Part shown: one piece after another, positions 8,922 to 17,534 of the stretch
Layout of the letters: each line of letters opens with the position of its first letter
Numbering within the stretch: the first letter of the stretch is position 1
Assembly (NCBI GenBank): GCA_002300355.1
Contig: NSGV01000001.1
Location: 4,278,001 to 4,342,000 of the forward strand
DNA: 64,000 nucleotides
From: Streptomyces sp. TLI_235
GTDB lineage: Bacteria; Actinomycetota; Actinomycetes; Streptomycetales; Streptomycetaceae
Reading direction: 5' to 3'
The notes under the pieces: model-generated
What the model saw: only the letters and a program-made list of their open reading frames with translations
Told to the model about the DNA's origin: nothing
The model's database searches: none
Position numbers and translations under genes: made by a program

Positions 8922-8951
8922 ACGAGGGTGATCCTCGGGAGCCGGCCTTCC
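8908..8951. terminator. Long hairpin terminator
   Basis: Outer arms 8908-8921 and 8939-8951 pair with one bulged G, and an inner CGAGG/CCTCG stem (8923-8927, 8933-8937) extends the hairpin. It sits between the convergent genes at 8448-8744 and 9042-9437. Confidence 0.7.
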
Positions 8952-9041
8952 TGGCTGTTCGAGCGGTACGGACGGCCGGCCAGGGCATCCCGCTCACGTG
9001 CCGGACGGAGCTGCGCTTCCGGCGCTCCGGTGGGGAGCCGG

Positions 9042-9437
9042 TCAGTGGTGCCAGGCGCTCCAGCGGCCGGCGGCGTTGCGGTCGCGCTGCCAGTGCATGC
9101 CGAAGGCGTCCCGGCCCTGGCGGACGAGCGTGGGGCGGGTCGTCGAGTAGCCGTCCAGCGTGGTCCAACGGCTCAGCCCGCCACCGGGGTTGGTCCAGCG
9201 GGTCCAGACGGCGCGGTCGGTCCCGATGACGAAGATCTCCCGGGTGCCGTTGCCGAACTCGAAGAGCGCCTTGCCGTTCTCGTACTCGCCGCCGCAGTAG
9301 AACGTGCCCCCGAAGAATTCGTCGGTGCAGGTGCTCACCCCCGGGGCCGCCCGGTCGGCCGCCGGGGCGGGCGCCGGCGCGGAGACCCACCCTGCGGTGG
9401 CCAGTGCTGCCGCGGCGAGGAGGGCGGGACGGGTCAC
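9042..9437 (-). CDS. Small secreted protein with beta-propeller-like repeat
   Basis: 131 residues from GTG at 9437. Residues 1-28 are a clear Sec signal peptide ending near APAAD. The mature part has two cysteines (STCTDEF, FYCGGEY) and the segment VIGTDRAVWTRWTNPGGGLSRW, which resembles one blade of the PLL/tectonin-type lectin propellers found in Streptomyces secreted proteins. It is too short for a full propeller, so it may be a fragment or an oligomer-forming single-blade protein. No enzymatic motif is seen. Confidence 0.75.
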   Translation of the reverse strand: MTRPALLAAAALATAGWVSAPAPAPAADRAAPGVSTCTDEFFGGTFYCGGEYENGKALFEFGNGTREIFVIGTDRAVWTRWTNPGGGLSRWTTLDGYSTTRPTLVRQGRDAFGMHWQRDRNAAGRWSAWHH

Positions 9438-9498
9438 ACGGTCCTCTCCGGATCGGTCTGCGGGTGGCGGGGGACTGCCTGCTCTGCGGGCCGGCCGG

Positions 9499-10605
9499 TC
9501 ATCCGGCCTGGGCGGGGGTCTGCTTGATCCGGTCGACGATCGCGCGGGTCATGACGGCATGGGTGAACACCACCGTGCCGGGCTTGATCAGGCCCTCACC
9601 GGAGGTTCCCTCGACCTGGACGGTGCGCTCGCCGAGGAAGGCGAGGGTCTTGTCGTCGAAGATCCATTCAGTGCGCTGGCCGGAGGTCCCGTCCAGGCGG
9701 GCGACCGCGACCCCGTGCCGGCCGGCGGCGTCGACCGCGTCGTCCACCTTGACCACCCCGGGGATCTTCGCTGCGGCCTTGTAGAGCGCGACCGTGAGCG
9801 CGGCCGGCGGGTAGCTCTCGCGCAGCAGGTCACCGATCGTGGTGAACGCCTCCTGGTCGGGGGTGCGGCCCTTGCCCCGGGTCTCCGTGTAGATCTTCCG
9901 CAGCAGCACGTCGGGGTCGGTGGGCAGAGCAGCGAGGTAGTTGTACGTGGGGGCGTTGAGGGTCGCCTTCGGCATCTGGCCCGTCTCGGTGGGCCCCGCC
10001 AGGGTGATGCCCCCGGGACCGGTGGTGCCGGCCTCGATCAGCCAGCCCTTGGTGCCGTCCGGGGAGTTCCAGGTCTGGCGCAGGTGCAGCTCGTCGCCGA
10101 CCAGGCTGCTCTTGCCGTTCACGCGCTGCACGTGGGAGCCGGCCGACTTGGTACCGATGTAGACGAACTGGTCCTCGCGCACCGGCGACGGACCGGAGAC
10201 GGTCGCGGCGGCCAGCGAGATGCGGTCCAGGAGCTGCGTGGTGCCCTTGGGGTCGGCGGTGCCGATCCGGGTGGTCAGCACCGGGCCGGAGGCGACCCCG
10301 GAGCCGTTGTCGGCGGCGCCTCCGTCTACGAGGAAGACGGCGCCGGTCGCGATGGTGCCGGCGAGCACGCAGGCTGCCGCGGGCAGGAGGATCGTGCGGT
10401 GCAGGAACGGGCTGCGCGGCTTCGCGGTGCGAACGGGCCGGGCGGAGCCGGCCCCGGCGGAGCGGAGGTCGTCGTGGATCCGGGTCATGAGGCGCTCCGT
10501 GTGGAACTGGTGGCGGCCCGCCGGCAGTTCCCGCTCCGCGGACGGCAGGAGGTGCTCGATCTCCCCCCGCTCGGCCGGGTGGGGCTGGGAAAGGTTGGCG
10601 TTCAC
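9499..10605 (-). CDS. CU044_5270 family membrane protein, sigma-factor partner
   Basis: 368 residues from GTG at 10605. The N-terminal part of about 80 residues is cytoplasmic, one membrane helix (LLPAAACVLAGTIATGAVFLV) follows, and the rest is extracytoplasmic. This is the pattern of the CU044_5270 family, which in actinobacteria typically follows an ECF sigma factor gene. Its start overlaps the stop of the sigma gene by 4 bases (GTGA), so the two are translationally coupled. A role as anti-sigma or signal sensor is inferred from position and topology; no ZAS zinc motif is seen. Confidence 0.82.
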   Translation of the reverse strand: MNANLSQPHPAERGEIEHLLPSAERELPAGRHQFHTERLMTRIHDDLRSAGAGSARPVRTAKPRSPFLHRTILLPAAACVLAGTIATGAVFLVDGGAADNGSGVASGPVLTTRIGTADPKGTTQLLDRISLAAATVSGPSPVREDQFVYIGTKSAGSHVQRVNGKSSLVGDELHLRQTWNSPDGTKGWLIEAGTTGPGGITLAGPTETGQMPKATLNAPTYNYLAALPTDPDVLLRKIYTETRGKGRTPDQEAFTTIGDLLRESYPPAALTVALYKAAAKIPGVVKVDDAVDAAGRHGVAVARLDGTSGQRTEWIFDDKTLAFLGERTVQVEGTSGEGLIKPGTVVFTHAVMTRAIVDRIKQTPAQAG

Positions 10606-11234
10606 CGGATTCCTTCCTGTGCGGGCCGGACCGCGTTCGCGCGGTCGCCATGTGTCTGTCGCGGGCGACCGGCGAGTTCCCACCTGTTCTTCAGTTCCGC
10701 GTCGGCGAGCCTGCGCAGCTTCGTGCGGGCCCGGGACAGCCTGGAGCGAACGGTGCCGAGCGGGACGCCGAGGACCCGGGCGGCTTCGGCGTACTCCAGG
10801 CCCTCCCACAGGCACAGGAGGAGGACTTCGCGTTCGGGCCGCCGCAGCGGACCCAGCTGCCTCAGCGTGACGGCGATGCGCAGCCGGTCGTCGAGCCGGC
10901 CGGCGATCTCGTCGGCGTGGTCGGGTACGAGCGGTACCGCGGCGGCGGCGGCAGCGGCCGCGGCCCGGTAGCGCCGGTTGCTGCGGCAGTGGTTGCGCGC
11001 GAGATTGGTCGCAACGCCCAGCAGCCACGGCCGGAGTGAGCCCCCTTCGGGTTCCACCGCACCGTGCAGCCGCCACGCCTCCAGGAAGGTCGCCGACATG
11101 ACGTCCTCGGCCACGGACCAGTCCCCGGTCAGGCGGAACGCATGGTTGTAGACGGTGCGGGCGTAGCTGTCGAAGAGCTCCGCGAAGGCATCGGGATCCC
11201 CGGCCCGCACCCGCGTTCGCATGTCTGTGGTCAC
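10602..11234 (-). CDS. ECF RNA polymerase sigma factor
   Basis: 210 residues. Region 2 spans about 10-85 (FAELFDSYARTVYNHAFRLT, AEDVMSATFLEAWR) and region 4 about 125-185 (LRRPEREVLLLCLWEGLEYAEAARVLGVPLGTVRSRLSRARTKLR). The linker carries a run of nine Ala. GTG at 11234 is used; an ATG four codons in is possible. It is the first gene of a two-gene unit with the CU044_5270 protein. Confidence 0.9.
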   Translation of the reverse strand: MTTDMRTRVRAGDPDAFAELFDSYARTVYNHAFRLTGDWSVAEDVMSATFLEAWRLHGAVEPEGGSLRPWLLGVATNLARNHCRSNRRYRAAAAAAAAAVPLVPDHADEIAGRLDDRLRIAVTLRQLGPLRRPEREVLLLCLWEGLEYAEAARVLGVPLGTVRSRLSRARTKLRRLADAELKNRWELAGRPRQTHGDRANAVRPAQEGIR

Positions 11235-11355
11235 CCCTGTCGGCTGTCCGGCATCACGGGCGGGTTCCCGTGACGCGCATCACAGCCGGCCCCGGCGGGA
11301 GTGGAAGGGCCCGGCCAACCCCCGTTGGCCGGACGGAAACTGTGCGCGGCGCAGG

Positions 11356-12783
11356 CTACGCCGCGCCGGACTCGAACAGGACGAAGCCTGCGTACCAGCC
11401 GGAGGCGGCCGCCGCGACGGCCAGCACGACGGTCAGCGAGGGCAGTGCGAGGCGGCGCAATGCCGTGGCGATCGGAATGACCAGGGGGAAGGCCACCAGC
11501 AGGTAGCCGGGGGCGTGCTCGAAGAGTCGACCGGTGCCGAGGCCCAGGATCAGGACCAGCGCAGCGTAGAGGGTGAGCACCAGCGGCGGACGCAGCCGGA
11601 GCAACAGCAGTAGCAGGCAGGGGGCGGCGAGAAGCGTCAGCAGGCCGAGCAGATCTGCTGTGGGGTGGGAAGACGTGCCGCGGCCGAGCAGTAGATCGGT
11701 GACGGCGTGCCGGGTGTTGTGGCCGAAGTGGCTCAGCCATGCGTCCTGCTTCGCCTCGGCGTAGCCGAACAACTCGCCCGTTCGGTCGCCGACCCGGAGG
11801 AGGTGGCCGAGCAGGCCGAGCGGCGCGATCAGGAGAGCGACCAGCGGACCGGCGATCTTCTGGCGGCGGACCAGCGCGCCCAGGGCGGACAGGCCGACGA
11901 CCGCGATCAGCGCGGCGGCAGCGGGGTGGCTGAGACCGGCGAGGAGGGCCAGTGCTCCGGCCGTGAACCAGCGCCGGGTCATCAGCGCGTAGCAGGTCCA
12001 GGCGGCCAGCGCGACGAACAGGGACTCGCCGAAGACGGCCCACTCTAGACCGGAGCCGGGGAACACCGCCCAGAGGCCGGCCGCGACCACACCCGCCCGG
12101 TTGCCGCGCAGCCGTGCGGTGACCGCGAAGACGCCGGCGGCGCCGGCGAACGAGAAGGCCACGGAGAGCAGCATCCCGGCGCCGTAGGTGCCCGGGCCGG
12201 TGAGGGACACCAGCCGGATCAGACCGGGATAGAGCGGGAGGAAGGCGGCGGAGTCCCACTGGCCGGCCGGTGGGAGCAGGTGGAACTGGTAGCCGTGGGC
12301 CGCGATCTGCTGGTACCACCAGCCGTCCCAGGAGCCGACGACGTCCCAGACGTGGGTGCCGCCGCCGAAGCGGGAGTCCTTGGTGCGGTACCGGCCGGAG
12401 GCGGCCAGGAGCTCCATGAGCACCGCGAAACCGATCAGCTTCAGCATGCCGTAGGTGATCAGCGCGGACAGGTAGCCGCTGGGCCTCGCGGAGGGGCCGG
12501 TGGGTGCCCCGTCGGAGTCGGGGCCGGCTCCCCGGCTGCCCGTGGTCTCGGAGGTCCCGGTCGTCGCGTCCCTGGGCTTGAGGATGCCGGCGCCGGGGCT
12601 CAGGCGATCGGGGTCCACGCGCTCGGGGTCCGGGCTCGTGGGGCTCTTGCGCCGGGGGCCGGTGACTCCGGAGCCCGGACCGGGAGGACGGTTCCGTTCG
12701 GGGTTCGTGAACCGGGAATCCCTGTTCGTCGGTGGGCTGGACCTGGTGGGCTCGTCCAGCCGTCTGCCTGGTGTCGAGTTCAT
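11356..12783 (-). CDS. GT-C fold mannosyltransferase-like membrane protein (PIG-V type)
   Basis: 475 residues from ATG at 12783. The first 105 residues are polar and Pro/Arg-rich. Then come about ten hydrophobic helices. The first extracytoplasmic loop has VVGSWDGWWYQQIAAHGY, where the Asp-Gly/Trp pattern matches the catalytic loop of PIG-V-like GT-C glycosyltransferases that use a polyprenyl-linked mannose. The loop FGESLFVALAAW and the final helices also fit. The acceptor is unknown. It stands alone between oppositely placed or unrelated genes. Confidence 0.82.
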   Translation of the reverse strand: MNSTPGRRLDEPTRSSPPTNRDSRFTNPERNRPPGPGSGVTGPRRKSPTSPDPERVDPDRLSPGAGILKPRDATTGTSETTGSRGAGPDSDGAPTGPSARPSGYLSALITYGMLKLIGFAVLMELLAASGRYRTKDSRFGGGTHVWDVVGSWDGWWYQQIAAHGYQFHLLPPAGQWDSAAFLPLYPGLIRLVSLTGPGTYGAGMLLSVAFSFAGAAGVFAVTARLRGNRAGVVAAGLWAVFPGSGLEWAVFGESLFVALAAWTCYALMTRRWFTAGALALLAGLSHPAAAALIAVVGLSALGALVRRQKIAGPLVALLIAPLGLLGHLLRVGDRTGELFGYAEAKQDAWLSHFGHNTRHAVTDLLLGRGTSSHPTADLLGLLTLLAAPCLLLLLLRLRPPLVLTLYAALVLILGLGTGRLFEHAPGYLLVAFPLVIPIATALRRLALPSLTVVLAVAAAASGWYAGFVLFESGAA

Positions 12784-12994
12784 GGCGCCGCAGGCTAGCG
12801 GCAGGTTCTCCGACAGCCCGTTCCCGCACCGATTCCGCCCACTACCCGACCACCACCGCCACAACGCAGCTGCGTCTGTCCGACCGACGCATCGGCTTAT
12901 GTGCAGGTCAACGGCCTGCCGGTGCGGAGGGCCGTGCGATGGACCGGCACGTCGGCCGCCGACCCGGGGTCGACGGCCGACCGGTGCAGCGCAG

Positions 12995-13822
12995 TCAGGT
13001 GCACTTCACCGCGGTGTTGAACAGTGACATCGCGGTGACCTTGCCGCCGTCGACCGCGAAGACCAGCTCCCAGTCCTGTGCGCCGTCGACCGGCAGGGTG
13101 TAGCCGCCCTCGATGGCCTTGACCGCGGGGTGTGCCTTCTTCAGGTCGCCCTCGGTGGAGCCGGTGCCGAGGCCTTCGGCGGTACGGGCCTTCGGCGGGG
13201 CGACCAGCTGCTTGAGCTGCCCGGTGGTGCCGAACTTGGCGCCGCCGGAGGCCTCGAAGGTCTTCTCGCGGGCGGCGATGAGCTTCGTCTCGTCGGCGAT
13301 GGCGGTGGTGGACTCGGCGAGCAGCTTCGCGACCTCGGCCGAGCGCGTGGCGTCCTCGGCGTACTCCCTGGCCGAGGCGCCGGCGCCGGGCCGCTGGGCG
13401 TCCGCCTCCGCCTTGGCCTTGTCCGCCTTGTCGGCGGTCTCCTTGGACTTCGTGGTGGCCGCCTTCTCGGCGGCGAGCACGGCGGGGTCGGGAGCCGGGC
13501 CGTCCTTGTACGCGAAGAGGGCGCAGCCGGCCAGGGCGGACATCGGCTCGCCCTGCAGGGCGCCGCCGCCCAGGGCCGCGTCCTTGGCCGTGCCGGGCCC
13601 GAGGCCCCGGTAGCCCTTCGGGCCGAAGACCTCGGCCTGCGCCGAGGCCGAGCCCTTGCCCGCCCCCTCGCCGGAGCCGGAGCAGGCCGTGCCGCCGATG
13701 GCCACCGCGGCGGTGACCAGGGCGGCGCACAGCAGCCGGGAACGGCCGCCGCGGTGCCGGGTCCGCTGTGCGGGCGCCGGCGACGGCTGCTCGATCCGGG
13801 ACTGCTGCGGTGCGTGCGTCAT
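12995..13822 (-). CDS. Putative lipoprotein with helical charged domain
   Basis: 275 residues from ATG at 13822. A signal sequence near residues 28-47 ends in IGGTAC, a lipobox, so the mature protein is probably anchored at Cys47. The middle part is highly helical and rich in Ala/Lys/Glu (KAATTKSKETADKADKAKAE), suggesting a coiled coil. The C-terminal about 60 residues look like a small beta domain ending VKCT. I do not recognise a named family. Confidence 0.78.
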   Translation of the reverse strand: MTHAPQQSRIEQPSPAPAQRTRHRGGRSRLLCAALVTAAVAIGGTACSGSGEGAGKGSASAQAEVFGPKGYRGLGPGTAKDAALGGGALQGEPMSALAGCALFAYKDGPAPDPAVLAAEKAATTKSKETADKADKAKAEADAQRPGAGASAREYAEDATRSAEVAKLLAESTTAIADETKLIAAREKTFEASGGAKFGTTGQLKQLVAPPKARTAEGLGTGSTEGDLKKAHPAVKAIEGGYTLPVDGAQDWELVFAVDGGKVTAMSLFNTAVKCT

Positions 13823-14307
13823 GAAGGAACCTCGTGGTGCGGCAGGGTGTGCGGGCTGCCCGGCGGGCCTGCCCGGTCCGGCGTTCGCCGGCGGCGTGCC
13901 GCCGCGGTGCCACCCCGTGTCTGCGGGGTGCCAGTGCCCCCCGTCACCCCCCTGGGTGGCCCTCCCGCGGACGGCCGGCCGTCAGCATGTCAGACGCTTC
14001 GCGGGCGCTCAAACGGATTTCCGACCCGTCGTCAGCAGGTGCTTCGCGCGCGTCTGTGCAGGTGGCGGCCGGTGGAGCGGAGGCGGAGGGCGAGCCGGCG
14101 GGCCGGGGGATCGGGGCCGGCGCCGGTGGGGGGACGGGCCGCGACGGGCCTGCCGTCGGTCGTGGGGTGCGAGCCGGGCCCGTGCCGGTGGGCGGGTTCC
14201 TCGGCTTCCGGGCGTTCCGCGGGCGCGCCGGGGCGGGGTGGCGGTCGTACGGTGGACAGGGGATCGGAGACGCCTGGCGGCAGGCGTGAGACCCGCGGGA
14301 GGCCGCG
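13823..14307. other. 485-bp gene-free stretch between divergent genes
   Basis: It must hold promoters for the lipoprotein (minus) and the 77-aa protein (plus). It contains short GC-rich inverted repeats (CACCCCGTGTCTGCGGGGTG near 13911), but I see no clear -35/-10 box and no convincing gene. Confidence 0.4.
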
Positions 14308-14541
14308 ATGCCCGGTTCTGTCACGATCGGCCACACCGATGCGCTGGTGATGCTCAGCCACGACGATGCCAAGCGGCTGTCGGCGATGCTCGGGGAGATG
14401 GCGCACATGTTGGAGGCGTCCGGCGCGAGCCGGCTCAGTGATGCCCAGGTCGCCGGGCTGTGCAAGGGCAAGGAGCAGTCCCGCGGCGAGCTCACCGAAT
14501 GGTGCCGGCACCTGTCGCAGTACCTGGCCGAACACCTGTGA
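14308..14541 (+). CDS. Small hypothetical helical protein
   Basis: 77 residues from ATG at 14308. It is mostly alpha-helical by eye (DDAKRLSAMLGEMAHMLEASG, RGELTEWCRHLSQYLAEHL), with two cysteines and no signal peptide. Codon use is typical of the genome and the start follows a purine-rich AGACCCGCGGGAGG stretch. Function unknown. Confidence 0.65.
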   Translation: MPGSVTIGHTDALVMLSHDDAKRLSAMLGEMAHMLEASGASRLSDAQVAGLCKGKEQSRGELTEWCRHLSQYLAEHL

Positions 14542-14567
14542 GTCGACGCCCTGCGCGCTGAGCTGCC

Positions 14568-15149
14568 TCAGCGCGGGGCGCCGGCCGCGAGTGCGTCGAG
14601 CAGGACGTCGATCTCGGTGCCGACGGAGGCCAGGGCGACGGTCGGATCGGCCACCCTGGCCAGCAGCATGCCCGCCTCACAGAGCGCGCCGAGCAGCAGG
14701 TGGGTGCGGATCTCCGGGTCGCGGCCGGGCGCCGCCTTGGCGAGGCCGTGCCGCAGCAGGGCCGTGGAGTGCTCGGCCTCGACGGCCCGGACCTCCTCCC
14801 AGCCGAGGACGGCGGGCCCGTCGAGCAGCAGGATGCGTCGGGCGGCCGGGTCGAGGCAGCCGCGCAGGAAGGCGTGGCAGCCGGCCCGGACGGCGGCCCA
14901 GGGTTCGAGGCCGGCCGCCGCCTCGGCGAGGTGCCGGGCGCGCTGCTCCTCGGCGTGCGCGAAGACGGCGCGCAGCAGCGCGGGCTTGCCGTCGAAGTGG
15001 TGGTAGACGGCGCCCTTGGTGAGGCCCGCGGTGCGGGCGATGTCGTCGATCGAGGTGGCCGCGTACCCCGCGGCGCCGAAGTGCTCGGTGGCGGCGGCGA
15101 CGATCTGCCGGGTCGTCGCCCCGGACCGGTCCGCCTGGCTGCGCCGCAT
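14568..15149 (-). CDS. TetR family transcriptional repressor
   Basis: 193 residues from ATG at 15149. The N-terminal helix-turn-helix is textbook TetR (IVAAATEHFGAAGYAATSIDDIARTAGLTKGAVYHHFDGKPALLRAV, residues about 15-60), followed by an all-helical ligand domain. It is divergent from the SnoaL-like gene at 15252, and the 102-bp gap holds a long palindrome that is very probably its operator, so it likely represses both itself and that gene. Confidence 0.9.
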   Translation of the reverse strand: MRRSQADRSGATTRQIVAAATEHFGAAGYAATSIDDIARTAGLTKGAVYHHFDGKPALLRAVFAHAEEQRARHLAEAAAGLEPWAAVRAGCHAFLRGCLDPAARRILLLDGPAVLGWEEVRAVEAEHSTALLRHGLAKAAPGRDPEIRTHLLLGALCEAGMLLARVADPTVALASVGTEIDVLLDALAAGAPR

Positions 15150-15203
15150 GTCGTCCGCCGTCTCCCCGCCTCGGTATTGACACACATACTAGCGGTACGT
15201 AAG

Positions 15204-15237
15204 TTCCATACTCCAAGTACGTACTCTGAGTATGGAA
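15204..15237. promoter_or_regulatory. TetR operator candidate: 34-bp near-palindrome
   Basis: Outer arms TTCCATACTC (15204-15213) and GAGTATGGAA (15228-15237) are perfectly complementary, and a second palindrome AGTACGTACT (15216-15225) sits at the centre. It lies in the gap between the TetR gene and the divergent gene, close to the start of the latter, so binding would block transcription. Confidence 0.8.
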
Positions 15238-15251
15238 ATGAGGGGTGGGCC

Positions 15252-15644
15252 GTGTCTAACGGGCATCGGGAGAACGGGCATCGGGAGTTCGTGGCACGCT
15301 GGGCGGCCTTCTGGGCCGCGCCGGACCAGGCGCGGCTCGGCGGGCTGGCCGCGTCGGACATCGTGCTGCGCTGGCCGGGGCGGCCCGAGCCGATCCGCGG
15401 CCTCGCCGCCTGGGCGGAGCAGGTCGCCGGGGCGCTGGCGCGCTTCCCCGACCTGCGGCTGGAGGTGGTCGCGGACGCCGCCTCCGGCGGGACGTCGTTC
15501 ATCGCCTGGCGGGCCGCGGCCACGGTGGACGGCCGTCCGCTGCGGTGGGAGGGCGTCGACCGGATGGAACTGCGGGACGGCCTGGTGGCGGAGTCCACCG
15601 TCGTTTTCGACACGGCCGCCCTGCGGGCCGGCGCCGCCGGGTAG
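15252..15644 (+). CDS. SnoaL-like/NTF2-fold protein
   Basis: 130 residues from GTG at 15252, reached after the sequence GAGGGGTGGGCC, which gives a weak ribosome site. The layout FVARWAAFWAAPDQARL, DIVLRWPGRPEPIRGLAAW, FPDLRLEVV, RWEGVDRMELRDGLVAES is that of SnoaL-like proteins in the NTF2 superfamily, often cyclases, isomerases or small-molecule binders. Control by the divergent TetR is likely. The stop is 10 bases from the start of the alkyltransferase gene, suggesting one transcript. Confidence 0.8.
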   Translation: MSNGHRENGHREFVARWAAFWAAPDQARLGGLAASDIVLRWPGRPEPIRGLAAWAEQVAGALARFPDLRLEVVADAASGGTSFIAWRAAATVDGRPLRWEGVDRMELRDGLVAESTVVFDTAALRAGAAG

Positions 15645-15654
15645 GTTCGCGGGT

Positions 15655-16209
15655 ATGGAGCCGCTGTCCTGGGTCACCGTGCCGACGCCGCTGCCGACCG
15701 GGCCGATGCGCCTGGCGGTCACGCCGACCGGCGTGGCGGCCGCCTGGTACACGGGGGACCCGGCGGCCGGGCCCGGGGCCGGCGCCCCGGACTGCACCGA
15801 GCGCCGGGTGGTCGACGCGGTGACCGGGCGGCTGGGCGAGTACTTCGCCGGCCGGCGGCGCGCCCTGGAGCTGCCGATCGACTGGCGGTTCGCCACCGGG
15901 CCGCACCGCGTCGTGCTGGAGCGGCTGCTGACCGACGTCAGGTACGGGCGGACCGTCACCTACGGCGAACTGGCCGCCCGCAGCGGGGTCTTCGAGGACG
16001 TCGCCGAGCCGGGTCTGGCGGCCCGCACGGTCGGCCAGATGATGGGCGCCAACCCCCTCGCGCTCTTGGTGCCGTGCCACCGGGTGGTGGCCGCGGACGG
16101 CCTGGGCGGCTTCGGCGGCGGGCCGCAGGGCCTGGAGACCAAGCGCTGGCTGCTGACCCTGGAGGGCGTGCTGCCGCCGACGCTGGACTGGGACGGACCG
16201 GTCGGCTGA
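15655..16209 (+). CDS. Methylated-DNA--protein-cysteine methyltransferase
   Basis: 184 residues. The C-terminal domain carries the active-site PCHRV motif (near residue 139), preceded by the winged helix segment TYGELAARSG and GANPLALL. This is the suicide enzyme that moves the alkyl group from O6-alkylguanine to its own Cys. An N-terminal RNase H-like domain is present. It follows the SnoaL-like gene by 10 bp and may be in the same TetR-controlled unit, which would link DNA-alkylation repair to an inducer. Confidence 0.92.
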   Translation: MEPLSWVTVPTPLPTGPMRLAVTPTGVAAAWYTGDPAAGPGAGAPDCTERRVVDAVTGRLGEYFAGRRRALELPIDWRFATGPHRVVLERLLTDVRYGRTVTYGELAARSGVFEDVAEPGLAARTVGQMMGANPLALLVPCHRVVAADGLGGFGGGPQGLETKRWLLTLEGVLPPTLDWDGPVG

Positions 16210-16237
16210 CCGACCCGTCCCCGGCGGGCCCGGCCCG

Positions 16238-17311
16238 TCAGACGGCAGCCGCGGCGGCGGTGGCGCCGAGCTGCCAGTCGTGGGCGCGCCGCCGCGGCAG
16301 GAGCGGCTGGATCCCGGAGACCAGGGTGTACTCGGTGTCGAGCAGGTCGGCGGCGAAGGCGGTCGCGGGGGTCTCGCCGAGTGCGAGCTGCACCGCCGTC
16401 CACGGCAGGTTGAGCCCGCAGAGCCGGAGCTGGTGCAGCCCGCCGGAGGGGCGGGTGTTGACGTCCAGGACGACCGGGCGGCCGTGGTGGTGCCGGTACT
16501 GGACGTTGGAGAGGTAGGAGACCTCGAAGGTCTCCACCAGACGCCGGGTGGGCTCCAGGTAGCGCGGGTCGGTGGTGAAGGTCCGGCGGCGCCGGGTCTT
16601 GGCGCGGCCGACCGCGGCGAGCAGCCGGCCGTCCGGGGAGGTGAGGCAGTCGACCGAGACCTCGGGGCCCTCCAGCAGCGGCATCACCAGCAGGTCGGCC
16701 GGCTCCGGGCTCCGCTCCAGGGCCTGGAGCACCAGGTCGAGCTGGACGCTCGCGTCGGGGAAGCCGGACAGCCGGCGCAGGCTGAACGGTTCCCGGGTGA
16801 GCACCCGGAAGCCCTCGCCGCCGGCGCCGGAGGCGGGCTTGAGGCAGGCGGTCGAGCCGTCCTCCTCGATCTCCTCGACCGCGGCGAGCAGCTCGTCGGC
16901 GGTGCGGACGTGCCGCCACAGCGGCACCGGCAGGCCGGCCGCGGCCATCGCCGCGTAGCCGTCGACCTTGCTCTCGAAGACGGCGATCGCCGGGGCGGGC
17001 GGGCACACCAGCGCGGTGCCGACGGCCTCGAAGTCGCGGCGGCGCAGGGATATCGCGAGTTGACCCAGCCGGGGCAGGAAGACGTCTATGCTGTTCCGGG
17101 CGCAGAATTCCAGGGCGAATTCCACATAGGCCTCGGGGGAGAGGCCGTCGGGTTCGAGCGATCCGAAGTCGGCGGCGGCGAGTACCGGGGAGTCCGGGTC
17201 GACGTGCGTGGCATGGATCTCGACCGGGCGCGGGGCGGCGCGGAGCAGGTCGATGAAGAAAACGTTCTCGGCGTAGGTACGGTTCAGCCAGACGCGAACG
17301 GGGCCGCTCAA
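16238..17311 (-). CDS. ATP-grasp domain protein (carboxylate-amine ligase-like), substrate unknown
   Basis: 357 residues from a TTG start at 17311 with a GGGAG ribosome site 6-7 bases upstream. The ATP-grasp core is clear: CLKPASGAGGEGF (nucleotide loop, near 157-169), LLEGPEVSVDCL (near 210) and the metal-binding VLDVNTRPSGGLHQL (near 290-304). The first about 110 residues form a Rossmann-like pre-ATP-grasp domain with VRVWLNRTYAENVFF. Relatives ligate a carboxylate to an amine or other nucleophile. Lying head to head with it is a 48-codon ORF (17535-17681), raising the possibility of peptide modification. Confidence 0.85.
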   Translation of the reverse strand: MSGPVRVWLNRTYAENVFFIDLLRAAPRPVEIHATHVDPDSPVLAAADFGSLEPDGLSPEAYVEFALEFCARNSIDVFLPRLGQLAISLRRRDFEAVGTALVCPPAPAIAVFESKVDGYAAMAAAGLPVPLWRHVRTADELLAAVEEIEEDGSTACLKPASGAGGEGFRVLTREPFSLRRLSGFPDASVQLDLVLQALERSPEPADLLVMPLLEGPEVSVDCLTSPDGRLLAAVGRAKTRRRRTFTTDPRYLEPTRRLVETFEVSYLSNVQYRHHHGRPVVLDVNTRPSGGLHQLRLCGLNLPWTAVQLALGETPATAFAADLLDTEYTLVSGIQPLLPRRRAHDWQLGATAAAAAV

Positions 17312-17534
17312 CGGGGTCTCCCTGGAAAAGGGCGCAACGGTGGGAGGGCGCGGTCGGGCGGCCTGCCTGCCGGCTTCTTGCCGCGCTCTTGAGGTGGCAC
17401 CTTAGCGCTCGGACCGGGCCGGGCTCACGGGGGGTGGGGTGTTGTGGTGGCGGTCGGTCAACATGCCCGGACGCCATGCTAGTTGGTGATCGATGACGGG
17501 CCTGTGACGGCGACTTCGGGCATGTTGCGATCAG

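Noticed and set aside
9009..9060. CRISPR array in any part of the window
   Set aside because: No regularly spaced direct repeats with unique spacers were seen anywhere; only short tandem repeats at 6059 and 19273.
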